Part shown: one piece after another, positions 34,520 through 43,557 of the stretch | Numbering within the stretch: position 1 is the stretch's first letter | Layout: each line of letters begins with the position of its first letter | Notes under the pieces: generated by a model | Seen by the model: only the letters and a program-made list of their open reading frames with translations | Database searches by the model: none | What the model was told of the DNA's origin: nothing | DNA from: Marivirga arenosa | GTDB lineage: Bacteria > Bacteroidota > Bacteroidia > Cytophagales > Cyclobacteriaceae | NCBI RefSeq assembly: GCF_030503875.2 | Contig: NZ_CP129968.2 | Coordinates: 3,837,001 to 3,901,000 of the forward strand | DNA: 64,000 bases | Direction: 5' to 3' | Program-made: the position numbers and the translations under genes

Positions 34520-36418
34520 ATGCTAAAGATATTTTTAACTACCATTTTTTCATTTTTATTCCTTTTAGGCCTCACAGCTCAAAACATACAAGTTAAAAAT
34601 TCAGGCTTCGGAAAAGGCGAAAATGCCATAATATTGCTTGATAGTGGTTATAGCAAATACAATGAAAATTTTGAACTAATTTTCACTCATACTACTAAAA
34701 TTGAAATTCTTAAAGAGGCAGGCTTATCATGGGCAAAAGTAATGATTCCGTATAGCGATGAAGATTCACTTATTTTTATCCAAGGCCAAACCTATAATTT
34801 AGATGAAAATAGAAGTTTATTGATAGATTCATTGAGTACATCAGATATTGAATCTGAAAAAGATAATGGTTTTATTAAAAACTATTTTGAATTACCCAAT
34901 GCAAAAGTTGGGAGTATTGTTGAATATAGCTATCAAATTAAAATTAAAGATTGGCAACAACTTAACACCTGGTATTTCCAAAATGATATACCAGCTTTGA
35001 AATCAACCTATACTACAGAAGTTCCAAATTATTTACTTTTCTATAAATATTTAGAGGGGTCTATTAGCTTAAGTGATTTTAACAGACGTACTGTAAAAAA
35101 GATCATTTCAAACAAGCAAACAGACGTATTAATAGAGGATTTTGTTATGGATAGTGTACCTGCTTATGTGGAAGAAGAAGATGTACCAGGAGGAGATTAT
35201 TTCATTTCTAAATTAAAATTTAAACTTGCTGAATATACGTTACCCAGAAATAATACTGAATTTTTATTGCCTCAAAACTATGAAGAATTAGCTTACAATT
35301 GGGCCGGTTCTCCTTTCTTTAGAGATGTTTATAGAAGGAGTAGTTATCTTCAACCTACAGTCGATAAAATTTATCACCCTGACTTATTAAAGTTAGATGT
35401 AATCAGAGGATTTTACTTTTTCATGAGAAATAATTTCACGGTAGACTTCTCATTTAATGATAAAAGTTTGGAAGAAGCATTTAACGCCAGAAGAGGGACG
35501 CCTCAACAAATTAATATGCTTTTAACAAAGCTTTTAAACCAATCAGGTTTAGACGCTTATTTAGTGGCTTTGAGTTCAATGGATAATAGGCCTACTTATC
35601 CTGATAATCCTTATTTCGAACTTTTTAATGCTTACATAAGCTTGGTACGCTTAAATGGTAAAAATTATTTGTTGGATGCCTCAAATAAGAACCTATTATT
35701 CAATATGCTTCCTCCAAATTACATAACAAATGGTGGATTAGTAATTTCAGAAGATGCGCCTGGTTTTATTCCTCTTGATTTTAATTTTGAAGACAAGGAG
35801 TTTATAACTGGAAACTTTACTATTACCGACTCTGCTTCAATTGTAGGTGATTACGAAGTGAAAAGAGAAGGGTATGCAGTCTACGCTTTTGATTCTCGCT
35901 TTTTAAACAGTAATAGAAGTTATAATGATTACCTCATAGAAACCATATTCGAAAATATGGATTGGAATATTAAAAAACATGAAATTAAAGATGAATTTGA
36001 TGAGAATAAAGAACTTAAAGAATACTTATCATTTGAAAAACCTGCTGATTCAATAGCTAAAAACTATATGGAAATAAAACCTGTTATTTTCAACGAATTT
36101 CCTGAAAACCCACTTAAAGCAGATGAAAGGCAAAATCCTGTAACTCTATATACTCCCTATATCAGGAAGGCGAGTTTTACTTATACTTTACCCGATGGCT
36201 GGCAGGTTTTAAGATATCCTGAAAACAAAAGTATCGCCTTAGAAGATGGTAAGGGGAAATTTTTATATGAATACAGAAAAGTAGAAAACGCGATAAAAAT
36301 TTCTTATACAATTGATTATGATCAAGTAATTTACATGCCCGATGAATATTCAATGATAAAAACATTCTTTCAGGAAATATCAGATGCCTTAAGCCAGGAA
36401 ATTATTATAATTCGATAA
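34520..36418 (+). CDS. DUF3857 / transglutaminase-like protein with lost catalytic Cys
   Basis: 632 residues. Signal peptide ends GLTAQ. A DUF3857 domain occupies about residues 50-250 (KNYFELPNAKVGSIVEYSYQIK), then a transglutaminase-like domain around 300-390 (RRGTPQQINMLLTKLLNQSGL). Family members usually read RxGxCxDxAxLL; here the Cys position is Pro/Gln, so protease-type chemistry is not expected. The C-terminal strands resemble DUF3858. Probably periplasmic. Its last 30 bp overlap the stop region of the convergent kinase-like gene. Confidence 0.7.
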   Translation: MLKIFLTTIFSFLFLLGLTAQNIQVKNSGFGKGENAIILLDSGYSKYNENFELIFTHTTKIEILKEAGLSWAKVMIPYSDEDSLIFIQGQTYNLDENRSLLIDSLSTSDIESEKDNGFIKNYFELPNAKVGSIVEYSYQIKIKDWQQLNTWYFQNDIPALKSTYTTEVPNYLLFYKYLEGSISLSDFNRRTVKKIISNKQTDVLIEDFVMDSVPAYVEEEDVPGGDYFISKLKFKLAEYTLPRNNTEFLLPQNYEELAYNWAGSPFFRDVYRRSSYLQPTVDKIYHPDLLKLDVIRGFYFFMRNNFTVDFSFNDKSLEEAFNARRGTPQQINMLLTKLLNQSGLDAYLVALSSMDNRPTYPDNPYFELFNAYISLVRLNGKNYLLDASNKNLLFNMLPPNYITNGGLVISEDAPGFIPLDFNFEDKEFITGNFTITDSASIVGDYEVKREGYAVYAFDSRFLNSNRSYNDYLIETIFENMDWNIKKHEIKDEFDENKELKEYLSFEKPADSIAKNYMEIKPVIFNEFPENPLKADERQNPVTLYTPYIRKASFTYTLPDGWQVLRYPENKSIALEDGKGKFLYEYRKVENAIKISYTIDYDQVIYMPDEYSMIKTFFQEISDALSQEIIIIR

Positions 36419-37444
36419 GTTACTGTGATCTCTTAGATATAATAAACTTTCAGCTACTATATCGCCCATTGATTTGCATCTATTGAAAGATTCATGTTTA
36501 TAGTGATCTGCCAATTCAGCTTTGAGATTGGCAACGTTTTTAGGAATTGATAAGGTATCTTTTCGCATTGATTTCATCAGTTCCTTTAGGTTTCTTTCAG
36601 AAGCTTTCATTCTATTCAAAATTAAGGTACGCTCTTCCTTTTGATACTGTTTAACAGTAGTGGGAGTCATTAATTCAAGACCAATTTCTATGATCGGGTT
36701 ATTTTGCTTGAAATATTGCGGCATGTAAACTGCTTTTCTTCCCTCATAGGATTGCTGATCAAAATCAATCGATTTAATTCTGTAATGTATTTCTTCAAAA
36801 TCAGGGGTTATATCAATTACAAAATTACTAGAATGCATATCTCCTAATAAACGGACAAAGCAGCGCTCTGTAAATTTAACAAATTCCTTGGCCAATCGAA
36901 TTTTATTCAGCTTACCATCATTCATATAATTTTTTATGAACTGATCACCTGGAATCCCTGGGATATGTTCTTCTATCAGAGTATTGCCATTTACGATATA
37001 ACTCATTCTATTTGGTGACAACAGATGCTCTAATTCTAAGCCATATATTCTGGAAGCATCTGCTTTTTTAATGTAGAAATAATCGAAGTTATCATTGATC
37101 TTATTTACAATCCGAACTCTGAAAGGGTAGGTATTTCCATAAGTACATGCATCTACTCTGTCCACATAAAGATGTTCCATAACAGACAAATCCCCATCGG
37201 CTTTTAATATGGCGTAAATATTTTTTAAGCCATAATAAATATGCTTCATATCATCTTGAGAGAAAAATAAGGTTTCCCATAGCGTATCATTGTCATCGCT
37301 ATCATAGAGGGGGATTGCATTTTCCGCTCTAGTGAGATCATCATACTTGATGGGAATATCTACATGCCTCCCATTCTGATGCAAATATTTCATTAAATTA
37401 TCACTTACCGGAAATATATTCTTCTTCTTACTGATTAAAGCCAT
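36389..37444 (-). CDS. Cryptic protein-kinase/APH-fold protein
   Basis: 351 residues, no family that I can name. The segment LGDMHSSN (residues 200-207) fits the Brenner motif H-G-D-x-H-x-x-N of aminoglycoside/choline/protein-kinase-like phosphotransferases, with Leu in place of the first His; catalytic Asp would be D202 and Asn N207. SIDFD (225-229) fits the metal-binding DFG-like strand. Upstream, FYIKKADAS (123-131) resembles the beta-3 Lys strand, LELEHLL the alpha-C helix, and IEEHIPG (157-163) the hinge. So a phosphotransferase fold is likely. It is 33 bp downstream of the LpxH-like gene, on the same strand. Like WaaP/KdkA, it might phosphorylate an LPS sugar; that is inference. Final 30 bp overlap the convergent DUF3857 gene. 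Confidence 0.6.
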   Translation of the reverse strand: MALISKKKNIFPVSDNLMKYLHQNGRHVDIPIKYDDLTRAENAIPLYDSDDNDTLWETLFFSQDDMKHIYYGLKNIYAILKADGDLSVMEHLYVDRVDACTYGNTYPFRVRIVNKINDNFDYFYIKKADASRIYGLELEHLLSPNRMSYIVNGNTLIEEHIPGIPGDQFIKNYMNDGKLNKIRLAKEFVKFTERCFVRLLGDMHSSNFVIDITPDFEEIHYRIKSIDFDQQSYEGRKAVYMPQYFKQNNPIIEIGLELMTPTTVKQYQKEERTLILNRMKASERNLKELMKSMRKDTLSIPKNVANLKAELADHYKHESFNRCKSMGDIVAESLLYLRDHSNLSNYNNFLA

Positions 37445-37477
37445 ATTCGAATATAAAGCCTTTTCAGCAAAAATTTA

Positions 37478-38341
37478 TCATGCAGTCTTCTTACGTAATT
37501 TAAAATCTTCTGATGTATTATTTAAAATGGAATCAATTTCTATCTCTTGTAGTTTTTTATTTATTGATTTATCTGATGAAGTATCAGCATAATAAACTAG
37601 TGACCAATTACCATCCCGATCTTCTGCAAGTGCACTCATACTTTCTACCCAATCTCCAGAATTCATATAAATGATCCCGTTAATTTCCTTTAAAGCTGCC
37701 TGGTGGATATGACCACAAATAATACCATCGCAATCTTTAATTTTAGCTATTTCTGTCAACTGTTTTTCAAAATCATCTATATAAGAAACCGCTGATTTAA
37801 CTTTCGATTTAACTACTTGACTTAAAGAATAATAAGGCAAGCCTTTTTTTCTTCTATATTGGTTATAAAGTGAATTGACCCAAAGCAAAAAGGTATATCC
37901 TACATCTCCAAGTTTTGCCACCCATTTTAAATTAGTGGTTATGGAATCAAAAATATCACCATGAACAACATAAAATTTTTTGCCATTACTTTCAATCGTT
38001 AAATCTCTTGTAATGGTTAAATTCCCAACTTTAAAAGGTAGAACCTGATCTAAAAAATCATCATGGTTTCCTCTTAGATAGATCACTTCTGTTTTATGAT
38101 CCTCAATCATTTTTAAAATTCTATTAAAGAATCGGGTATGTTTGCGTTTCCATGTGCCGTATTTTTTGAGTTGCCAACCATCAATTATATCTCCATTCAA
38201 TATTAATCGATCACAACTGCATTGCTTTAAGAATTTCACTAATTCTTTAGCTTTTGAGCCTTTAGTGCCTAAGTGCACATCGGAAATCACTAGTGTTTTG
38301 TAATGTGTTATCATAACCTCTTTTGGTTTCTTAAAGGTCAT
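37478..38341 (-). CDS. UDP-2,3-diacylglucosamine diphosphatase-type metallophosphoesterase
   Basis: 287 residues of the calcineurin-like LpxH branch. Motifs are VISDVHLG, NGDIIDGW, RGNHDD (metal ligands), VVHGDIFD and the C-terminal CGHIHQA. LpxH hydrolyses UDP-2,3-diacyl-GlcN to lipid X in lipid A synthesis at the inner membrane. The 287-residue length and the extra segment in the C-terminal half make it an LpxH homologue rather than a certain LpxH. The start can be ATG 38341 or ATG 38314 (MITHYKT). It is 33 bp from the kinase-like gene. Confidence 0.8.
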   Translation of the reverse strand: MTFKKPKEVMITHYKTLVISDVHLGTKGSKAKELVKFLKQCSCDRLILNGDIIDGWQLKKYGTWKRKHTRFFNRILKMIEDHKTEVIYLRGNHDDFLDQVLPFKVGNLTITRDLTIESNGKKFYVVHGDIFDSITTNLKWVAKLGDVGYTFLLWVNSLYNQYRRKKGLPYYSLSQVVKSKVKSAVSYIDDFEKQLTEIAKIKDCDGIICGHIHQAALKEINGIIYMNSGDWVESMSALAEDRDGNWSLVYYADTSSDKSINKKLQEIEIDSILNNTSEDFKLRKKTA

Positions 38342-38484
38342 GATTGATTATTACTTGTTGTTTATCAACTTATTAAAGAATTAAAAAGGAATAGATTGAG
38401 TTAGACTCAAGAATAAATATTGAAATAAAAATTGAGCAACATTAAATTAATATATAAAAGCTTAACATTAATGATTGCATAGCA

Positions 38485-39345
38485 TCACCTTTCCTTTATC
38501 ACAATACCTCTTCGCTGCACAGAACTGAACTGTATGAAACCTAATGGTAGGTTTTCGGGATTAGTCAAATTTTTAATGTTGGTAGTAGGGTTTACCGGTG
38601 GCGGACTGAATACCCCTCCATCATTAAATAGTAGATTTATGAACTCAACATAATATTGATACATATCTTCATTTAAAGTATACAGTTCTAGCCCTACTGA
38701 ATCTTCAGGTTCAAAAGAACCTGGTACTGGAAGCGCAACAAACTCTTTCCCGAAAAATTCTGAACTTAGTACTGAATTTGAAAAGTCACCTCTCGAATTT
38801 TGAAGTGTATCATTTACGGTAACATCAAGCTTAAAATATTCAATCCCCTCATTGTTGAGTTTACCATTTACAAACATAAAATAGCCTTCTCCAAAAGAAG
38901 GTTGACCAATTGCTTGTAATTCCTCATTTGATAAATAATATAAGGAATCTAATGTAGCATTTTGCAATATTACTCCTGTTGCTTCTAAAAGCTCCCCTTT
39001 TGCCTCTATTTGAAGCTTATATTCTTCTCCCATGCTTAAAGCAACTTGAGTAGAAGTGATATAAGAACTATCCTCATTATTGTAAACAAAATTAACTATA
39101 AGGTTATTCTTGGAATCCAATAAACTAACCTCTGCATCTTTAAAGGGCTCTAAATTCCCAGTATCATAGAAGTTTAAAGTCTCAGATATTTTAATTCTCT
39201 GAAATGATGCCTCATCCAGTAACTTCCCTTCAATTACTAACCTTTTTTCCGATTGTGTTAAATCAACATCAATGATCTCTTGACAGCTCCAGCTTAAAAG
39301 AACTGTAATCAATAAACTCACTATTTTTAGTCTGTTCTTTTTCAT
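38485..39345 (-). CDS. DUF4249 family outer-membrane lipoprotein
   Basis: 286 residues. Lipobox LSWSC near residues 18-22, then the DUF4249 beta-domain (EIIDVDLTQSEKRLVIEGKLLDEASFQRIKI). Such lipoproteins are encoded with TonB-dependent receptors in Bacteroidota and presumably help substrate capture, though they are not SusD. The ATG shares one base with the stop of the upstream TonB receptor gene (TGATG), so they are translated in a coupled way. Confidence 0.82.
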   Translation of the reverse strand: MKKNRLKIVSLLITVLLSWSCQEIIDVDLTQSEKRLVIEGKLLDEASFQRIKISETLNFYDTGNLEPFKDAEVSLLDSKNNLIVNFVYNNEDSSYITSTQVALSMGEEYKLQIEAKGELLEATGVILQNATLDSLYYLSNEELQAIGQPSFGEGYFMFVNGKLNNEGIEYFKLDVTVNDTLQNSRGDFSNSVLSSEFFGKEFVALPVPGSFEPEDSVGLELYTLNEDMYQYYVEFINLLFNDGGVFSPPPVNPTTNIKNLTNPENLPLGFIQFSSVQRRGIVIKER

Positions 39346-41735
39346 CAGTTAAAAGAAAAATTATAGGTTACAGAAGGTATTATTCCGAATAAGGCCGTTT
39401 TAACAGCTGCGGGTCTTGTACTTGTGATTGGACCATCTTCAGAAGAATCGAAAGTGGGATCATTATTATTTACCTGTCGGAATTCAATAGAAAAAGGATT
39501 CTTACGATTATAAACATTATAAAAAGAAACATTAATTTCATGATTAAACTTTTCCGATCTGCTTTTTAAATCGTAATTAAATCCAAGGTCTAATCTGTGG
39601 AAATCAGGCATTCGGCTCGTATTTCTTTTGGAGTCATCATAGTAAGGGATATTCTGTCCGTTTACAATATACCTTCCTTGTGGAAATGTAACAGCCGCCC
39701 CGGTTGAATACACCCAGTTTCCAGATAATGACAATCTTTCAGAAAACTTATGAGATAAAACCAAGGCAATATCATGAGGCTTATCGTATCGAGCCAAGTA
39801 GGGCTCTCCACTAGCTACTCCTTCAATTTGCCTTTGGGTTCTTGAAAGTGTATAACTTAACCAGCCACTTGTTTTTCCAACATTCTTCCTGAGCATGAAT
39901 TCAGCTCCATAAGACCAAGCGATACCATCAGCTACTGCTGTTTCAATTCTATCATTTAATAATACATCTTCACCAGGAAGAAAATCAACAACATTTTGCA
40001 ACCATTTATAATAACCTTCTACCGAAACTTCCCATGCATTATCCTTGAGATTTTTGAAATACCCTAAAGCCACTTGATCCCCTATAACAGGTTTAACATG
40101 ATAATCTGCAGGAATCCATCTATCTGTTGGAAATCCAGCAGTTGAATTACTCGCTACTTGAAGATATTGCCTCATTCGATTATAAGAAGCTTTTAAGCTT
40201 GTAGTAGAATTCACTAAATATCTAATCCCTAATCTGGGCTCAAAGCCACCGTAATATTTAACCAGCTCTCCATTACCATAAGCTTCGGTTCGAATCTCAT
40301 TTTCAGGGCTTTTCCTTAGGCCTTCTTCATAAATAGAAACAGAGTCTGGCCCAATCTTGGCAAAAGAAGAATACCGAATTCCATACTCCATACTCAATTT
40401 GTCCGAAATGGTATGTTGATTACTTATATACAAAGCAGTTTCAACTGCATAATCATTTTGGAGATTGAAGCTTTGAATATTATTATCCTGAGAAGTGATT
40501 TCAGCAGGAGCGAAAATGTGGTAGATAGCATTAGCCCCAAAAAACAAGGTGTTATTATTATTTAAAAAGTAATCGAAATCAAACTTCAGATTGTACTCTT
40601 CTAATCCTGACTTCCAATTAAATCCAGTTCCAGCAGAGTTGACATCAAAACCATAATTGTAATTACTATACAATAGGGTTGTGTTTAAGAAAAGCTTATC
40701 GTTAAATAGATGATTCCAACGCGTTGAAACGGTTGAATTTCCCCAATCAAACCCAAAAAGATCTTGAAAACCTAGCTTATCTCTTCCAAAGTAGCCAGAA
40801 ACAAATACTTTATCTTTATCACTAAATCTGTAATTAAACTTGGTATTAAAATCATAAAAATAGAGTGTATTATTTCTTAAGTTTTCATCCTGTGCAAAAG
40901 TTAAAAACACATCTGCATAGGTTCTTCTACCAGAAAGTAAGAGAGAAGATTTATCTTTAACTACTGGAATTTCTGCCGTTAATCGACTGCTAATACTTCC
41001 AATACCTCCTGATGCTTCAAATTCTTGATTATTTCCTTCTCTCATTTGAATATCCAAAATAGAGGATATTCTACCCCCGTATTTAGCGGGAATTCCTCCC
41101 TTATATATTTCAACATTTTTAACAGCATCAGGATTAAACACAGAAAAGAAGCCCAGCAAATGGCTTGCATTATAAACAGTGGCTTCGTCTAATAAAATTA
41201 AGTTTTGATCTGAACTTCCTCCTCTCACAAACAAACCTGAAGTTCCCTCCCCAGCAGTGGAAACACCTGGCAATAATTGCAATGATTTAACCACATCTAC
41301 TTCACCAAACAAGGCTGGAATCGATTTTATCTTTTTAATGTCTAACTTCTCAACGCTCATTTTAACAGAACTTACGTTTTCATCTGAGCGGGTAGCAGTT
41401 ACCACTACTTCATCCAAACTTGAAGCCTCCTCCTTTAAATTAAAGTTTATAGAAATATCTTTATCAACAGTTATGTCAACTTGCTTAGTCTCATATCCAA
41501 CATAACTGACCATTAATGTGTAGGATCCTTTGGCAAGTTCAAAGGAATAATAACCATAAACATTAGTGGCCATTCCAGTCCCTGGATTATTCTTATCTAC
41601 TACGGTTGCACCAATTAATACTTCACCAGAGCCTGCCTCTTTTACATAACCGCTGACAGAAAATTTTTGAGCATTGAGTTGAAGGCTCAAAATGAATGAG
41701 AAAAAGAAAACTAAGTATTTAATAATATGATTCAT
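39345..41735 (-). CDS. TonB-dependent receptor with carboxypeptidase-regulatory-like N-terminal domain
   Basis: 796 residues from the ATG at 41735; a TTG at 41768 is in frame but precedes no better signal peptide. Signal peptide ends LQLNAQ, then a CarboxypepD_reg-like domain (about 24-110), a plug (LFGEVDVVKSLQLLPGV and LFVRGGSSDQNLILLD) and a 22-stranded-type barrel ending in TYNFSFN. It imports an unknown ligand across the outer membrane with the DUF4249 lipoprotein. The N-terminal domain lacks the signalling STN fold. Confidence 0.9.
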   Translation of the reverse strand: MNHIIKYLVFFFSFILSLQLNAQKFSVSGYVKEAGSGEVLIGATVVDKNNPGTGMATNVYGYYSFELAKGSYTLMVSYVGYETKQVDITVDKDISINFNLKEEASSLDEVVVTATRSDENVSSVKMSVEKLDIKKIKSIPALFGEVDVVKSLQLLPGVSTAGEGTSGLFVRGGSSDQNLILLDEATVYNASHLLGFFSVFNPDAVKNVEIYKGGIPAKYGGRISSILDIQMREGNNQEFEASGGIGSISSRLTAEIPVVKDKSSLLLSGRRTYADVFLTFAQDENLRNNTLYFYDFNTKFNYRFSDKDKVFVSGYFGRDKLGFQDLFGFDWGNSTVSTRWNHLFNDKLFLNTTLLYSNYNYGFDVNSAGTGFNWKSGLEEYNLKFDFDYFLNNNNTLFFGANAIYHIFAPAEITSQDNNIQSFNLQNDYAVETALYISNQHTISDKLSMEYGIRYSSFAKIGPDSVSIYEEGLRKSPENEIRTEAYGNGELVKYYGGFEPRLGIRYLVNSTTSLKASYNRMRQYLQVASNSTAGFPTDRWIPADYHVKPVIGDQVALGYFKNLKDNAWEVSVEGYYKWLQNVVDFLPGEDVLLNDRIETAVADGIAWSYGAEFMLRKNVGKTSGWLSYTLSRTQRQIEGVASGEPYLARYDKPHDIALVLSHKFSERLSLSGNWVYSTGAAVTFPQGRYIVNGQNIPYYDDSKRNTSRMPDFHRLDLGFNYDLKSRSEKFNHEINVSFYNVYNRKNPFSIEFRQVNNNDPTFDSSEDGPITSTRPAAVKTALFGIIPSVTYNFSFN

Positions 41736-41850
41736 AGGGTTCTTTAAAATCCAGGAATTATCCCGCAAAAACGCATTTTAACATTTATAGTTGATTATAA
41801 TTAAATAAACAGGGGATTGTTTATATGGAAGGTTGATATTCAAGACAAAT

Positions 41851-41884
41851 AAAAAAACCGATAGCTCTTTTACATTACTATCGG
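41851..41884 (-). terminator. Terminator downstream of the acyl carrier protein gene
   Basis: 7-bp stem (41858-41864 with 41878-41884, CCGATAG/CTATCGG) with a 13-nt loop, followed on the minus strand by the complement of the A run 41851-41857. Confidence 0.8.
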
Positions 41885-41911
41885 CTGTTAATTCTTTCAA
41901 AGAATTTATGA

Positions 41912-42163
41912 TTATTCGGCTGAGTGTACCTTTTCATCAATATATTTAACTGCCTCATTGATAGTTGAAAATTTTTCGGCATCCATATCTGGAATTCTAA
42001 TATTAAAATGTTGTTCGAATTCCATTACTAATTCTGCATAATCCAGAGAATCAATTCCTAAATCTTTTATAAAACTGGCATCCGCTGTGATTTCTGAACT
42101 CGCTATACCTAACTTATCAACTAATATATTGGTGATAGTTTTTTGGATTTCTTCTTTCGGCAT
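41912..42163 (-). CDS. acpP: Acyl carrier protein
   Basis: 83 residues. The phosphopantetheine attachment motif is DSLD, with Ser39. Helix II is DYAELVMEFEQHF. A GTG at 42181 also opens the frame, but the -7 promoter element (42188-42181) overlaps that codon, which decides for the ATG at 42163. It carries acyl chains in fatty-acid or lipid A synthesis. No other fab genes are adjacent, so it may be an accessory ACP; a single-copy acpP elsewhere cannot be excluded. Confidence 0.85.
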   Translation of the reverse strand: MPKEEIQKTITNILVDKLGIASSEITADASFIKDLGIDSLDYAELVMEFEQHFNIRIPDMDAEKFSTINEAVKYIDEKVHSAE

Positions 42164-42180
42164 TTTGGTTACTTTTTCCA

Positions 42181-42188
42181 CAAATATA
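42181..42188 (-). promoter_or_regulatory. -7 element of the acyl carrier protein promoter
   Basis: The minus strand reads TATATTTG, a perfect TAnnTTTG, 17 bp before the ATG at 42163. It implies a short leader and separate transcription from the histidine kinase upstream. Confidence 0.6.
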
Positions 42189-42207
42189 CTTTTTTAAGGG
42201 GTAATCA

Positions 42208-43557
42208 CTAAAATTTTAATGTAAACTCTGTACCTTCTCCTAACGTAGATTGAACAGATATATTTCCCTGATGCTTTCTCATAATCTCTTTAGACAAGCT
42301 CAGACCAATTCCTGATCCATTTTTCTTTGTTGTAAAAAACGGAATGAATATTTTCGTTAAAGCTTCTGGTTCTATTCCTACACCATCATCCTTAACACTT
42401 ATTACGACTCTTTTTTTCGTGTCGAGGTTGGAACTTATCCATATATTTTTTTCAAGCTGCTCGGAATCAAAAGATTCAGAAGCATTTTTTACGAGATTAA
42501 TTAAAACTTGTTCAATTAATTCACGGTCAATTGGAATTTCCCCTATTTTTTCATCAAATGATTTATGGATGGTGACAGATTTCTCATTCATGTCTTTACT
42601 CATAAGTAACATAATACCTTCTAAAACAGTATTGATATCTTCATTTTTAAGTTTTGGATTTGGTGTATGAGTCAAATTCCTAAATTCATTTAAAAATCGA
42701 ATTAACCCTTCACTTCTGCTTTCAATGGTTTTTAATGAATACATTAAATCATCCATATCATCTTTCTGAAGTGGTACAGCATTATCTTGGTTTACCTTAT
42801 AATCGGAAAGCATTTCTCTTGTTGTACCGGTAAGAGATGAGATTGGCGTTACAGAATTCATAATTTCATGAGTAAGCACTCGAATTAAATTCCTCCAAGC
42901 TTCCATTTCCTTCTCATCCAATTCAGTCTGAATATTTTGGAGTGATACTAATTTAAATTGCTTATTATGAAGTTGTAACTCTATTGCATAAACTGACAGT
43001 TGCCTGCTTTCTTCTCCAATATTTACTTGAACTAATTTACTCCCTCCCGTTTTTAGCTCACGAAAAGTAGAAACTAGCTCCTCATTAATTTTAGTAAGTT
43101 GTTGAATATTATTTACCTGATAAGTAGTATTTAAAAGCTTCTTAGCAGCAAAATTATAAAGTTGAATATCTCCAGTTTTATTAAAAGTTATGATTCCAAT
43201 CCCTACATGTTGTACTATATTCCTGAAATATTGGTATTCTTCTTCTTTCTCCTTTTGCCTCTCTCTAATTGAATTCAATATAGAATTAAATTGAGTTCTT
43301 AATAATTCGTTCTCTTCCGTAGATTCATTAGGTAAATCAGCCTGTTTTATCTGCTCTAAAAAACGAATGATAGAAATCTCATTTCTAGCTTGTTCCTTGA
43401 AAAATGCTCTCCCTTGAATAATCACTAATACAAAAAAGACCAACCCTAAAAATACTGAACCACCGTCAACAGAAACAAAAGCCCACACAAAAATGGTTAT
43501 GCTGATGAGTAATAAGCGTATTATGAATCGCTTTAAAAGTGGATTATTGAAGGTCAT
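42208..43557 (-). CDS. Sensor histidine kinase, NtrB/AtoS type
   Basis: 449 residues. Two N-terminal transmembrane helices (about 10-50) precede a coiled coil and a PAS-like domain (IVQHVGIGIITFNKTGDIQLYNF). HisKA motif is VLTHEIMNSVTPIS, N-box NLVKNASES, G1 DDGVGIEPEAL and G2 GSGIGLSLSKEI. Its first codons overlap the 3' end of the sigma-54 response regulator gene by 14 bp, so they form one operon, receiver gene first. No extracytoplasmic domain of note; it probably senses inside the cell. Confidence 0.9.
   Translation of the reverse strand: MTFNNPLLKRFIIRLLLISITIFVWAFVSVDGGSVFLGLVFFVLVIIQGRAFFKEQARNEISIIRFLEQIKQADLPNESTEENELLRTQFNSILNSIRERQKEKEEEYQYFRNIVQHVGIGIITFNKTGDIQLYNFAAKKLLNTTYQVNNIQQLTKINEELVSTFRELKTGGSKLVQVNIGEESRQLSVYAIELQLHNKQFKLVSLQNIQTELDEKEMEAWRNLIRVLTHEIMNSVTPISSLTGTTREMLSDYKVNQDNAVPLQKDDMDDLMYSLKTIESRSEGLIRFLNEFRNLTHTPNPKLKNEDINTVLEGIMLLMSKDMNEKSVTIHKSFDEKIGEIPIDRELIEQVLINLVKNASESFDSEQLEKNIWISSNLDTKKRVVISVKDDGVGIEPEALTKIFIPFFTTKKNGSGIGLSLSKEIMRKHQGNISVQSTLGEGTEFTLKF

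Noticed and set aside
39345..41735. Receptor and lipoprotein as a SusC/SusD glycan-uptake pair
   Set aside because: The lipoprotein is DUF4249 and not SusD-like, and no glycoside hydrolases are nearby.
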